This document shows, piece after piece, positions 33,201-41,400 of a stretch of 43,036 nucleotides of DNA; the stretch's first letter is position 1, and each line of letters opens with the position of its first letter. The stretch covers positions 33,373 through 76,408 of the forward strand of contig DENJ01000102.1 in assembly GCA_002359635.1 (NCBI GenBank), written 5' to 3'. This DNA comes from Burkholderiales bacterium UBA2647 (GTDB lineage Bacteria; Pseudomonadota; Gammaproteobacteria; Burkholderiales; Burkholderiaceae_E). The position numbers and the translations under genes were made by a program. Below the pieces are notes generated by a model. That model had not been told where the DNA came from. It worked only from the letters and a program-made list of their open reading frames with translations, and made no database searches.

Positions 33201-36200
33201 TTGCAATCACGCCCCGCAGGGCATCAGAAGAGGACGAAAGTCCTTGTCGCAAGAGATCCACCGGTTGCTGTAAACCCGCCTGGATTTGCTCGAGCCTGCT
33301 TCCTAGCTCGGTTTTTAAATCCCTGAGCAAGCGGCTCTGTTGCTCAGCCACTTCGCGCTGCTCTTGCTCGATGCGCAAACCCTTTTGCTCAGCGTCCCGC
33401 ATCAGGACGGCAAGCTTCTCGCCGCCGCCACGCTGCAAATAGCCCAATAAAGCAGAGATCCTGTCGGCCACGCCCCCGAGTTTCTGGTCCATCTGCGACA
33501 ACTGCGATCCAACGTCGGTGATACCAAGCGAGAGCAAATCGGTACGCTCGTCGATAAGGCTCTTGCTGCTTTCGAGCAAGGCCTTTGCCTCGGTAAAGAG
33601 CTGGGCGCTGTCGCCGAGGCCGCGCCGAACCACTTCGGCGACCGAAAAGGTCAGACCTTCCCAAGAATTCTGGATTTTGCCCACGATCGAATCGGGCAAA
33701 CGCATCTCGGCCTCAACGCTTCGCTCAGCCTGCCGACGGAACCAGGCTTCGATTCGCGCGGAAAGCTCGGAGAATTGAGCAGGCAGGTCGTCCTTGAGCA
33801 AATCGAACTGCATGCGGCTTGCAAGCTCATCGCGAAGCTCGTTCAGCTGCTCCCGTGACCCCGCCTGGGCGCGCTCGAGCGACACGCTAATCGTTTGGCT
33901 CTCACGCGCCAGCTGATGTTGCAATTGATCCAGCTGTTCTCGGATGCTGTGCAACTCAGAGCCTTGCGGTCCCAGCGCAGCAGCCTCCGCAATCGCAGAC
34001 TGAAGCGAGGCCAGTTGACCTTGGGCCAGGTTATATGAAGACTGCAGGGAAATCACGCCCCCACGAACATCGCCCAGTACATCTTGGATTCGCTCCGAGG
34101 ACTGCTGAGCGCGCTCGCTCTGGACTGTCAGTGACTGGTCAAGCTGCTCAAAACCACGGGCCTGCGATTGGTCGAGTTGCTCAAAACCTTTCGCCTGCGC
34201 CTGGGACAGCGCTTCAAATCCACTTGTCTGCGATTGGTCGAGTTGCTCAAAACCTTTCGTCTGCGCCTGTGACAGCGCGTCAAATCGCTGTTCAAGCGTG
34301 CCCAGGGGCACCCGCAAATCATTGAGCTGGGCCATGGCCCCAGCCAGCACCTCGCTGCGATCGAGCAAGAGCGCACGATTTGCCTCAATGAGACGACGCA
34401 CTTCGGCTTGCGCCTCGCTCGCGCCGGCTTGAATCTGTGTCTGGCCTGCAAGAAAACGCGCCTCCAAACCCTTGGCGAGATCGGCAAGGGTTTGTGCGAG
34501 TCCTCCCGCTTGCTGCTGGGCTGAGTCGAGTGCGGCTGTGCGCTCGACGATCAAGCCCCGGGTTTGACCAAGCAGCAATCGAACCTCGTCGCGCCAGGCG
34601 ATGGCCTCAGAGGCATCACGCTCACCACCCTGTTCAATCGAGACAAGCCGCTGCTGCAGTTGACCAAGCCCTGAACCGAGACCTCCGATCTGATCCAAAA
34701 CAGGAGAAAGTACTTCCGTTCTCTCAATCAATAAGTTACGACTATTTTCCAGACTTTGTTTGAGCTCAGTGAGCAAAGCGGCAAGATCGCCGTTGCTTCG
34801 TTCAAACAAAGTGCTAACTAAACCGGAAAGTCGATCCAACCCTCCCTGAAAACTTGCCCCGAAAGTCTCGGGTAACCGGCTTTCGAGTTGCAAGACCAGA
34901 CTTGCCGATTGCGCTTCAAGCTGCCTGATCTGCGAGGATAGGGCTTCAGCGCCACCACTGCTCTGAATGCCAAGCGCTTCAATCCGACTCAATAATTCCT
35001 GCCCGGTGAGCGCCAAGGCATCACTGAACTTTGCCTGCGAGGCTTCCACCCTCTCTTGCAAATCCAGAGCCGAAGCGTTGATGCTTCCACCCAAAGCGAT
35101 TTGCAGCTGATTGCCTCGTAGCGACTCTGCTTCACTACGTTCGACAATCAATTGCGCAAGTTGCTGAATTTGCGACGCAAATTCCTGACCAATCGCCTGA
35201 AGACTTACTTCCATGGACCGGAGATCATCAGCTCGCGGTGCATTTTCTGAAGCCTCGCGGAGTAAGGCTTGAAGGGCATTAATATTGTCCGTAACCTGGG
35301 CACCGATCTGATTCAGGTGCTGGTCGATCGCGGCTTGACTTTGATCAACACGAGCCTTTGTATCGCCCAAAATCTGGCGTGTCTCGCCGAAAATCTGCCT
35401 TGTTTCCTGGATGATGACTTGCGCCTCGTCCTGCCCTTTGTCTAACAGCCGCCCAATCGAATAGCTCAGGTCGGAGAGCTGGCTCTGTAGCCGCTCGGTG
35501 ACTGCGGCGGGCACCCGGGCATGCAATCGAATCTCATCGGCCTGCTGGTTGAGCATGGCCTCGAGGCGAACATTAAGGGTTGAGAATTGCGCTGGCAGCT
35601 CGCTTCGCAACATCTCGACCTGGTGTTTACTCGCCAACTCGCTGCGTAAACCGGCGCCACTGTCCGATCCTTGGGCGTAAATTTGCTCAAGCCTCGTCTG
35701 TATACTCGTCCAATGCTGCTCAAGTCTTGCGTCCATGGCGCTGACCAATTGCTGCACTTGGGCCGAATCGCTCCCGAGTGAGGACATCTGGCCACCGCTA
35801 CTCTCAAGCGGTGCAGACTGAAGCAATTGCTGGAGACTTGCCAGCTGCTCACGGACCAGACCAAGGTCTGCCGCGCGGGCGAGCAAGTCAACCTGACCGA
35901 CCAGGGCATCAACGCGATTGGCAAGGAGGTTAGGATCTGTTTGTTGAAGTCCTTCGTGCTGGCTTTCCTGCAACTGCTGGATTTGCTCGGCAAAACTGGC
36001 ATGCTGCGCAAGAACCTGTTGCAAGATTGCGTTGGCCGGTTCGAGCGAAGCCTTTAAGCCTTCTCCAAACTGACTATCGAATCGCGCCCATTGCGCCGAC
36101 ATGTCAGAAAGCGCCTTAAGGCTCTGACTCAAGGCCTCAAGACCCTGTTGGGTGGCCAGGGCTTGCTGATCATTGCTCGCGAGCCCTTGTTGGGTGAGCT

Positions 36201-37026
36201 GCGCGAGATCGGCAATGTCGCGGCGTACCTGATCGATCAGAATCGCCATTGCATCGGGCTTCAGCAGGTCCCGACCCATCGCATCGACGGAGGCTTGCAA
36301 AGAGGCAATGAGGCTACTATCGATCAAGCCTGCGCCGTTGGTCACTCCCGTCCGGTCGTTGTTATTCCGCGCCGAAGCATCCTCATCGAATGATGTCAAA
36401 CGCCCGTCACCAAGCACCGGCGCCATGGACTCAGCGGCCCCAGTCAGCGACCGAGGAATACTCGGAGGGTCTGAGGCACCAAGGCGTTGGACACGCCGGG
36501 GCCTCGCGGTAAGACCATCAAGCAGACCCGCCATCGGTGTTGACCCGCTTGAAGTCGACGACGGAAGGCCGACTGTGCTTGATGCGCCAGCATCTGTGGG
36601 GTTTGCGCTGTCTGGCGAAGCTTGCGCTTGTCCCGGGAGGTTGGCCGCTTGGCCTGCTGCCTGAGCGTCTTGCGCTAAACCGGCGCCCCGTCTGAATGCC
36701 TGCAAGGCCTCTAGCGCTTCGGGCGAATCTGGTTCTGCCATGCCCGCAAGCGGGCTCAACTCTGGCGCGCCCGTCGGATTTGTACGACGACTGAGTTTCA
36801 ATCCGGCAAGAATTTCTCTAGGATCCGTTTGAGGATTTTCTTCCAGCGCCCTGCTTGCCAGAAGCCAGGCCCTGGCCCATCGCGCGACCGTTCCGCTGCT
36901 CAGGCCCATAGCTCGGTCGGCGGCACGATTGGAACCCAGTTCCTGGACCATAGCCATGGCTTTCTCAAATTGCTCGTGGGTAAACCCGAGCTCTTCGTAG
37001 ACTTCCTGAGGCAATCTCGTCGTCAT
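30211..37026 (-). CDS. Giant 2271-residue helix-turn-helix/coiled-coil protein, uncharacterised
   Basis: No known gene is recognised. Residues 1-62 look like a helix-turn-helix head, with SNRAADRAMGLSSGTVARWA (32-51) as the likely recognition part. Residues 63-235 are a Pro/Ser/Ala/Gly-rich, probably disordered linker. Residues 236-2271 are almost all predicted helix rich in Gln, Leu, Ser, Glu and Arg, with repeated modules: ERT-type repeats every 60 residues (about 768, 828, 889), five 11-residue repeats (915-969), two LPAQF modules (about 475 and 1078), and RRE-type modules near the C-terminus. I see no cysteine, signal peptide, membrane helix or ATP site. The plan resembles plasmid KfrA, but far longer. 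The ATG at 37026 has GAGAGGA upstream; the frame itself opens at a TTG at 37065. The 6.8-kb frame is intact and is followed by the 178-residue gene. Confidence 0.85.
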   Translation of the reverse strand: MTTRLPQEVYEELGFTHEQFEKAMAMVQELGSNRAADRAMGLSSGTVARWARAWLLASRALEENPQTDPREILAGLKLSRRTNPTGAPELSPLAGMAEPDSPEALEALQAFRRGAGLAQDAQAAGQAANLPGQAQASPDSANPTDAGASSTVGLPSSTSSGSTPMAGLLDGLTARPRRVQRLGASDPPSIPRSLTGAAESMAPVLGDGRLTSFDEDASARNNNDRTGVTNGAGLIDSSLIASLQASVDAMGRDLLKPDAMAILIDQVRRDIADLAQLTQQGLASNDQQALATQQGLEALSQSLKALSDMSAQWARFDSQFGEGLKASLEPANAILQQVLAQHASFAEQIQQLQESQHEGLQQTDPNLLANRVDALVGQVDLLARAADLGLVREQLASLQQLLQSAPLESSGGQMSSLGSDSAQVQQLVSAMDARLEQHWTSIQTRLEQIYAQGSDSGAGLRSELASKHQVEMLRSELPAQFSTLNVRLEAMLNQQADEIRLHARVPAAVTERLQSQLSDLSYSIGRLLDKGQDEAQVIIQETRQIFGETRQILGDTKARVDQSQAAIDQHLNQIGAQVTDNINALQALLREASENAPRADDLRSMEVSLQAIGQEFASQIQQLAQLIVERSEAESLRGNQLQIALGGSINASALDLQERVEASQAKFSDALALTGQELLSRIEALGIQSSGGAEALSSQIRQLEAQSASLVLQLESRLPETFGASFQGGLDRLSGLVSTLFERSNGDLAALLTELKQSLENSRNLLIERTEVLSPVLDQIGGLGSGLGQLQQRLVSIEQGGERDASEAIAWRDEVRLLLGQTRGLIVERTAALDSAQQQAGGLAQTLADLAKGLEARFLAGQTQIQAGASEAQAEVRRLIEANRALLLDRSEVLAGAMAQLNDLRVPLGTLEQRFDALSQAQTKGFEQLDQSQTSGFEALSQAQAKGFEQLDQSQARGFEQLDQSLTVQSERAQQSSERIQDVLGDVRGGVISLQSSYNLAQGQLASLQSAIAEAAALGPQGSELHSIREQLDQLQHQLARESQTISVSLERAQAGSREQLNELRDELASRMQFDLLKDDLPAQFSELSARIEAWFRRQAERSVEAEMRLPDSIVGKIQNSWEGLTFSVAEVVRRGLGDSAQLFTEAKALLESSKSLIDERTDLLSLGITDVGSQLSQMDQKLGGVADRISALLGYLQRGGGEKLAVLMRDAEQKGLRIEQEQREVAEQQSRLLRDLKTELGSRLEQIQAGLQQPVDLLRQGLSSSSDALRGVIATGLDSVAVQLAGHQQLASERLTKLLDDVSLTAIRIEQGQQREATVLRSDMGNLAREINSDLQHTRDALQTNLAHSLSEVREISVLQQRSLSEILSQLQEQTATLLQSLTVSLEGLDKNFLNHIEKITGGQASMRENFAELAKTSLAFRRSSEQLTSLSRSIGRIERLASDVAGFGGQIQSLAQTAEKLQSDSRRSQQLEDQIVRLQASFQTFASSIARIDTLGPYIEQLHQESLKNVDFNAFIESLDARFQPLSTQAYAEKSTKLIATDLGRLQQMSGALQTLIEQHLQRLQVLEITVSQQIAERIEEGIRQQSLLREDLLNRAAQQDDLLRLSISQLIQNLEKATSPLARADLINQSINQLKELQVGYQVQLEETTKQRQRELVDLLQGGHESLSTGQREGLRQVLDAGQDRYNKLLQLQNQLFEKQRDQQTQYHEVGQRSQQQWFEQAQTLIRRNHETLIGLSESQHQQSELLERDLHEQIQSLQRQHFTILKQLQDQNHTQVQSLQNSLQEKTEQLIRQLNADAQRSLSAEFNDVRQLQEQLTNALTERFDQSLEQIVTRSERGFMQLEALQPLLDQLRTDMLRPRHIEQVVADVRRELESVPRNIDLQTLQDRMSAKFGMSKDQLGSALISVKDELSGLVESGNSRLFGISLVTEKLSERSEAAMGKLDHLTAALESVRTDTLRTRISDQNIGLERVTNLVNALQERLGAGLDTVLDRVMGMLSQQDKLAERTEDAQGRLQSLVSLAIEQAVSDIRRELYGVVRDSGLSALEDRMRTAIGDLQDRLVPPSDMAATQLNELRAHTDRLTERVDQSLQRVDAVMGLSESMRAEALKPRHLDQAMSEMRREFGPLARSNEIETVSERLRTLGLSTGKVEDQVTRIRAGLQGLENAFSKLDVLSSQVEQSRAESVKEQHIVEAVSVIRRDVEPLVKAGELSSMMVNTLLERLNSVSASNAKLEDRAQRLQSEIQMMHSEMSELRSMLSRIESKLER
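34120..34284 (-). repeat. Five 11-residue (33-bp) repeats, with a 66-bp duplication, in the giant gene
   Basis: Residues 915-969 read FDALSQAQTKG, FEQLDQSQTSG, FEALSQAQAKG, FEQLDQSQARG, FEQLDQSLTVQ. The unit is a hendecad, a standard coiled-coil period with slight right-handed twist. At DNA level a 66-base unit is repeated: TGCGATTGGTCGAGTTGCTC (plus-strand reading) occurs at 34163 and at 34229, and the bases after it are nearly equal, which points to recent duplication. Confidence 0.88.
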
Positions 37027-37089
37027 GTCAGCTGCGTCCTCTCGCGTACGCCGGGAACCCCCCAAAAAAAGGGAACTCCAAAAAGGCTA

Positions 37090-37118
37090 AATGTAACCCA
37101 AGCTGGACCTCTTCCCAA
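37090..37118 (-). promoter_or_regulatory. Putative promoter of the giant gene
   Basis: On the minus strand, TTGGGA (37113-37118) and TACATT (37090-37095) are separated by 17 bases, each matching four of six consensus positions. The start site would be near 37083, giving a leader of about 57 bases before the ATG at 37026. The leader carries runs of T on the RNA-like strand. This is a weak sequence match only. Confidence 0.35.
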
Positions 37119-37147
37119 GGCGATTCGGACGAAGCGACTCGGTAACG

Positions 37148-37167
37148 CGCTAATCGGACAATTAGCG
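37148..37167. promoter_or_regulatory. Inverted repeat upstream of the giant gene
   Basis: CGCTAAT-CGGACA-ATTAGCG is a perfect 7-bp inverted repeat with a 6-base spacer, about 30 bases upstream of the putative -35 box. It could be an operator, perhaps for the giant protein's own helix-turn-helix. In plus direction TTTACTTTT follows, so a weak terminator is the alternative, though no plus-strand gene ends here. Confidence 0.4.
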
Positions 37168-37168
37168 T

Positions 37169-37256
37169 TTACTTTTCAGCAGCCTTCAAGGGCTCGTTCA
37201 ATGTCGCCATCAAATCGCAGGCCAGATGAATAACCGGATGATTCGTGCCTGCCATG
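37169..37256 (-). CDS. Possible small ORF (28 residues) in the divergent gap
   Basis: A minus-strand frame from the ATG at 37256 encodes a 28-residue peptide, MAGTNHPVIHLACDLMATLN followed by EPLKAAEK, with GGGAG six bases before the start. The frame is open further upstream, which would overlap the 5' end of the efflux adaptor gene. The stop lies directly beside the inverted repeat at 37148-37167. I know no family for it, and it may be chance. Confidence 0.2.
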
Positions 37257-37295
37257 CGATACTCCCACGCGTGTTTCGCATACTTCCTTGATCCT

Positions 37296-38483
37296 ATGTC
37301 CCCGAGAGCTCGACGACGATTCCTCATAGGCCTCTCATGCGCTATGGTCATTACTGCCCTGGCCGTTTGGCGAATTCACACTAATAAAACACCTGAAAAG
37401 AATAAGCAAGCCCCTTCGCTTGTGTTCAAACCCGCTGAACTAACCCAAGCATCGCCGCTTGCCCTTGGCCAGTCGATTGAATTGTCGGGTACCGTGCAAG
37501 CGCCCGACAGTGTCACGATCAGGGCAAAGGCGGCTGGTCTTTTGAAGGGCCTGAACGTGACAGAGGGTCAATTGGTGCGTAAAGGCGAAGCGATCGGAAC
37601 CTTAGACCTCACCGAGCTTCAGTCGCGACTTGCCGAACGAAGGGCGGCACTTGCCGCTGCAAAGACCTCAATGACTCAGGCAAGCATCCAGTGGGATGCT
37701 AATCAGCGTCTCGCCGAGCGAGGATTTCTCGCTCCGACCGCGATTGAAAGTTCGCGCGCGAATCTGGAGTCAGCAAGAGCACAAGTCCAAGCAGCCGAGT
37801 CCGCTTTGCAAACGGTACAAGTGCAATTGCGCGATGCCGACCTTGTTGCGCCGATCAGTGGCTGGGTCCAGAAGCGGCTCGCCCTAGAGGGCGAGAAATT
37901 GGCGACTGAGCAGCCGATCGTAACTGTTCTTAACACCGATCGCCTGGAGATTCATACGCCAATTGCTGTCCTGGATGCTCAGCGATTAACCATCGGGCGT
38001 TTACAAGATTTTGTCGTCGACGGGCTGTCAATACCGGTTAAGTCCCAGTTGAGCCGAATCATGGCTAATGCCGATATGAATTCCAGATCGCTGACCTTGG
38101 TCTGGCTGATTCAATCACCTCCTCCATTCACACTCAGACCTGGTCAGTTTGCACTAGCAGCGTTAGATCTACCCGGACTCCAGGAGCGACTGACCCTTCC
38201 TGTCGAGGCAATTCGTCAAGAGGCCGGCCAGTCCGTTGCCTGGATCATTCATGAGGGAAAGTTACAGCGCAAAGCCCTTGTCACCGGACGCCGGTCACCC
38301 GATGGTAATCGCATTGAAATCCTTGATGGCTTGAACGAAAGTCATCGGGTATTGGCCGTCCGATTTGAAGGACTTCGTGAAGGACAAGAAGCAAACATCG
38401 AAAACTCAGACCACCCTCCCAATGCGGCGGCTAAGCCCGGGCCCACCCTACGCCCCGCCGCGCGCTCAGCATCAAAGTCCTAG
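37296..38483 (+). CDS. RND efflux periplasmic adaptor (membrane fusion protein)
   Basis: The adaptor links an inner-membrane RND pump to an outer-membrane channel. The 395-residue protein has an N-terminal membrane anchor (FLIGLSCAMVITALAVWR), a barrel-sandwich/lipoyl half (IELSGTVQAPDSVTIRAKAA and GLNVTEGQLVRKGEAIGTLD), an alpha-helical hairpin (about 105-165, rich in Ala/Gln/Arg), the second lipoyl half (LRDADLVAPISGWVQKR) and beta-barrel/MP domains. No lipobox cysteine is seen. The ATG at 37296 fits the signal; the frame opens at a GTG at 37245. The pump gene follows after nine bases. Confidence 0.93.
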   Translation: MSPRARRRFLIGLSCAMVITALAVWRIHTNKTPEKNKQAPSLVFKPAELTQASPLALGQSIELSGTVQAPDSVTIRAKAAGLLKGLNVTEGQLVRKGEAIGTLDLTELQSRLAERRAALAAAKTSMTQASIQWDANQRLAERGFLAPTAIESSRANLESARAQVQAAESALQTVQVQLRDADLVAPISGWVQKRLALEGEKLATEQPIVTVLNTDRLEIHTPIAVLDAQRLTIGRLQDFVVDGLSIPVKSQLSRIMANADMNSRSLTLVWLIQSPPPFTLRPGQFALAALDLPGLQERLTLPVEAIRQEAGQSVAWIIHEGKLQRKALVTGRRSPDGNRIEILDGLNESHRVLAVRFEGLREGQEANIENSDHPPNAAAKPGPTLRPAARSASKS

Positions 38484-38492
38484 GCTAACCGT

Positions 38493-41400
38493 ATGTGGAT
38501 GACCCGGGTATCAATTGCCCACCCAGTCTTTGCTGCCATGGTGATGCTCGCGCTTTGCGTCCTGGGTTTGTTTTCGTATACCAGACTGGGGATCGAGCAA
38601 CTGCCCGACATCAATCCTCCGGTCGTCTTTGTAGACCTTCGTTACCCTGGCGCCTCACCTGAAGCTGTGGAACGAGAGATAACCCGCCGCGTGGATGAAG
38701 CACTCAACGGCATTGCAGGCGTCAAACGCATTACCTCCCGCGCCTTTGAGGGTCGAAGTCAATCGAGCGTTGAATTCAATCTCAACGTGGACATGGGGCG
38801 CGCGGTCCAAGACGTTCGCGATCGGATCGCCTTGGTCCAGCCGCTGTTTCCAAAAGACGCCAAAGCGCCGGTAATAGCCCGCGCAAACAACGAGAACGCT
38901 CAGCCTGTCGCAGTCTTTGCCTTGCTCTCTAAGAGCAAGAGTCCGCGAGAGCTTTCAATGATCGCCGAACTACAAGTGTCGCGCCGCTTCCAGCGGGTTG
39001 AAGGCGTTTCTTCGGTCGAACTCGCTGGACTTGCGACGCGTGAGGTGCGCGTTGATTTGAACGTTGCCCGACTTCAACAGTTTAGCGTGACCCCGGCAGA
39101 GATCGCGAACGCGCTTCGTGAGCAAAACAGTGACCAACCGGTTGGCATTCTCAGTCATCCGCTTAGCGATGCGATGCTTCGTGTCGAGGGGCGGGTCAGC
39201 AACCCGATCGAATTCGGCGCATTTATCATCGGTAAGCGGGACGGCATGCCGATCCAACTTAGCGATCTCGGACGCGTCTATGAACGCGAACGTGAACTCG
39301 ATACGCTCGCAAGAATCAATGGACAGCGCGCAATCAGTTTCAATATTTTCAAGCAGCAAGATGCCAACATTGTGGCGACGGGTGATGCGATCAAGGAAGC
39401 AGCCGATGAACTCCGCGCACAGCTTGGCAAGGATGTGGAGTTGCGGCTCATTTACGCAACAAGTGACTGGGTCAAGCAATCGCTCAAGGGCCTTCAGCGT
39501 ACCCTGATTGAAGGCGCACTCTTGACCGTACTGATTGTTTACCTTTTTCTGCACTCCTGGCGTTCCACGGTGATCACCGGGCTTACCTTGCCCATCGCCG
39601 TGATCTCAAGCTTTATTGCGGTGTATGCCTGCGGATTTACTTTGAACTTTATGACGATGATGGCCTTGTCGCTTTGTATTGGCTTGTTAATCGACGATGC
39701 CATTGTGGTTCGGGAAAATATTGTTCGCCACCTGCACATGGGGAAAAACCATCGGCAGGCGGCGCGCGATGGAACCGAGGAAATCGGGCTGGCAGTCATG
39801 GCGACAACCTTCGCCATTTGCGCCGTTTTTGTTCCTGTTGCGTTCATGACTGGCATCATCGGGAAGTTCTTTTATCCCTTCGGGATCACCGTGACCGTTG
39901 CTGTCCTGATCTCACTCTTCGTGAGCTTTACCCTCGACCCGATGCTATCAAGCATCTGGCACGATCCGGATGGGCAGGCGCACCGTCGAATCCCTCTTTT
40001 ACGGCATGCGATTGGCGCTGTTGACGCCATGATGGCGGCCTTGCATCAAGGCTACAGCGAGCTTATCGCATGGATTTTTGAAGGCAGGGGATTTCGCCTG
40101 TTCTGGCTTGTCAGTATCCCACCGCGGGTGATTGTCCTTTTGATCGGTTTAATCAGTTTTGTGCTGGCGATTCTGCTCATCAAGACGGTGGGAACTGAGT
40201 TTGTTCCCCAGACCGACAATGGCTTTACCCAACTCTCCATTCGGCTCCCTGTTGGTTCGAGCTTACAACGCGGGTCAGATAAAATTGCTCAGGTTGAGGA
40301 AGCAGTCCGACAAGTGCCGGGGATTGCGACGATAATCACAACCGTTGGAGGAACTGGAACGGGATTCTTGGTCGGCCGTAACCAAGCCACTCTCAATATC
40401 TCCTTGAAACCGCGCAAAGAGCGTGATCTTGACCAAAAGTCAATCGAAGCATCACTGCGTCAAGCCATCGCCAACATCCCTGGTATCGAAGCTTCCGTCG
40501 GTACTGAGCGCCCGATTTTTGTAACAATCCTTGGATCGGATCCCAAACAACTTGTTGAGCAGACCCAAGCCTTTGCCAAGAAAATGGAGGAGGTCCCCGG
40601 GATAACCGATATCGAGGTTTCTGCCAAACCTGGCCTGCCTACCTTTGCTGTGAGGCTTGATCGAATCGCAATGCGAGAAATGGGTTTGAATAGCAGCCAG
40701 CTGGCGACTTCGCTCAGGGCCTTTGTGAATGGCGAAGTAGCGAGCTATTGGACAGCGAGTGACGGGGAGCAGGTTGAGGTCTTGTTAAGACTTCCGAGCG
40801 AATCTCGAGAACGCATCGAGCAGATTCGCGACTTGCCGATTGCCTTCAGCAAAGACGGCAAGCCAATTCCACTGTCGCGCATCGCAAGCATCGAATCGGT
40901 CGACAACCCCGAGGTGATTCGCCGTCAGAATCTTCTGAGACGCGAGGCTATTTTTGCCGGTGTTCAGAATCGCCCCGCGGGTGATGTGGGTGCAGACGTG
41001 CAAAAGCTGGTTAAACAGACGCAGCTGCCAGAGGGCATGCGGTTTGATGTGGGCGGAGCGACCAAGGAACAGGAAGAGGCTTTCAGCGCCATGTTGGGCG
41101 CTATGGCCTTAGCGATCATTTTTATTTATATCGTTCTGGCAAGCCAGTTTGGCAGCCTTGTTCAGCCGCTTGCGATCATGGTATCCCTTCCGCTCTCTCT
41201 TATCGGCGTTGTCTTGGCGCTCCTTTTGTTTGGTTCAACGGTCAATGTTTTCTCAATGATCGGCCTGATCATGCTGATGGGCCTGGTCACCAAGAACGCA
41301 ATCTTGCTGGTCGATTTTGCAAATCAAGCTCGCAGATCGGGAGCGAACGTGCGCGAAGCGCTCCTGCAGGCCGGCCAGGTGCGCATGCGGCCGATCATGA

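Noticed and set aside
30211..37026. Phage tape-measure protein as the identity of the giant gene
   Set aside because: No phage structural, lysis or integration gene lies nearby, the protein has no hydrophobic segments typical of many tape measures, and it starts with a helix-turn-helix. Neighbours are metabolic and efflux genes.
30211..37026. SMC-type ATPase as the identity of the giant gene
   Set aside because: No Walker A or ABC signature was found at either end, and no hinge-like globular domain is obvious in the middle.
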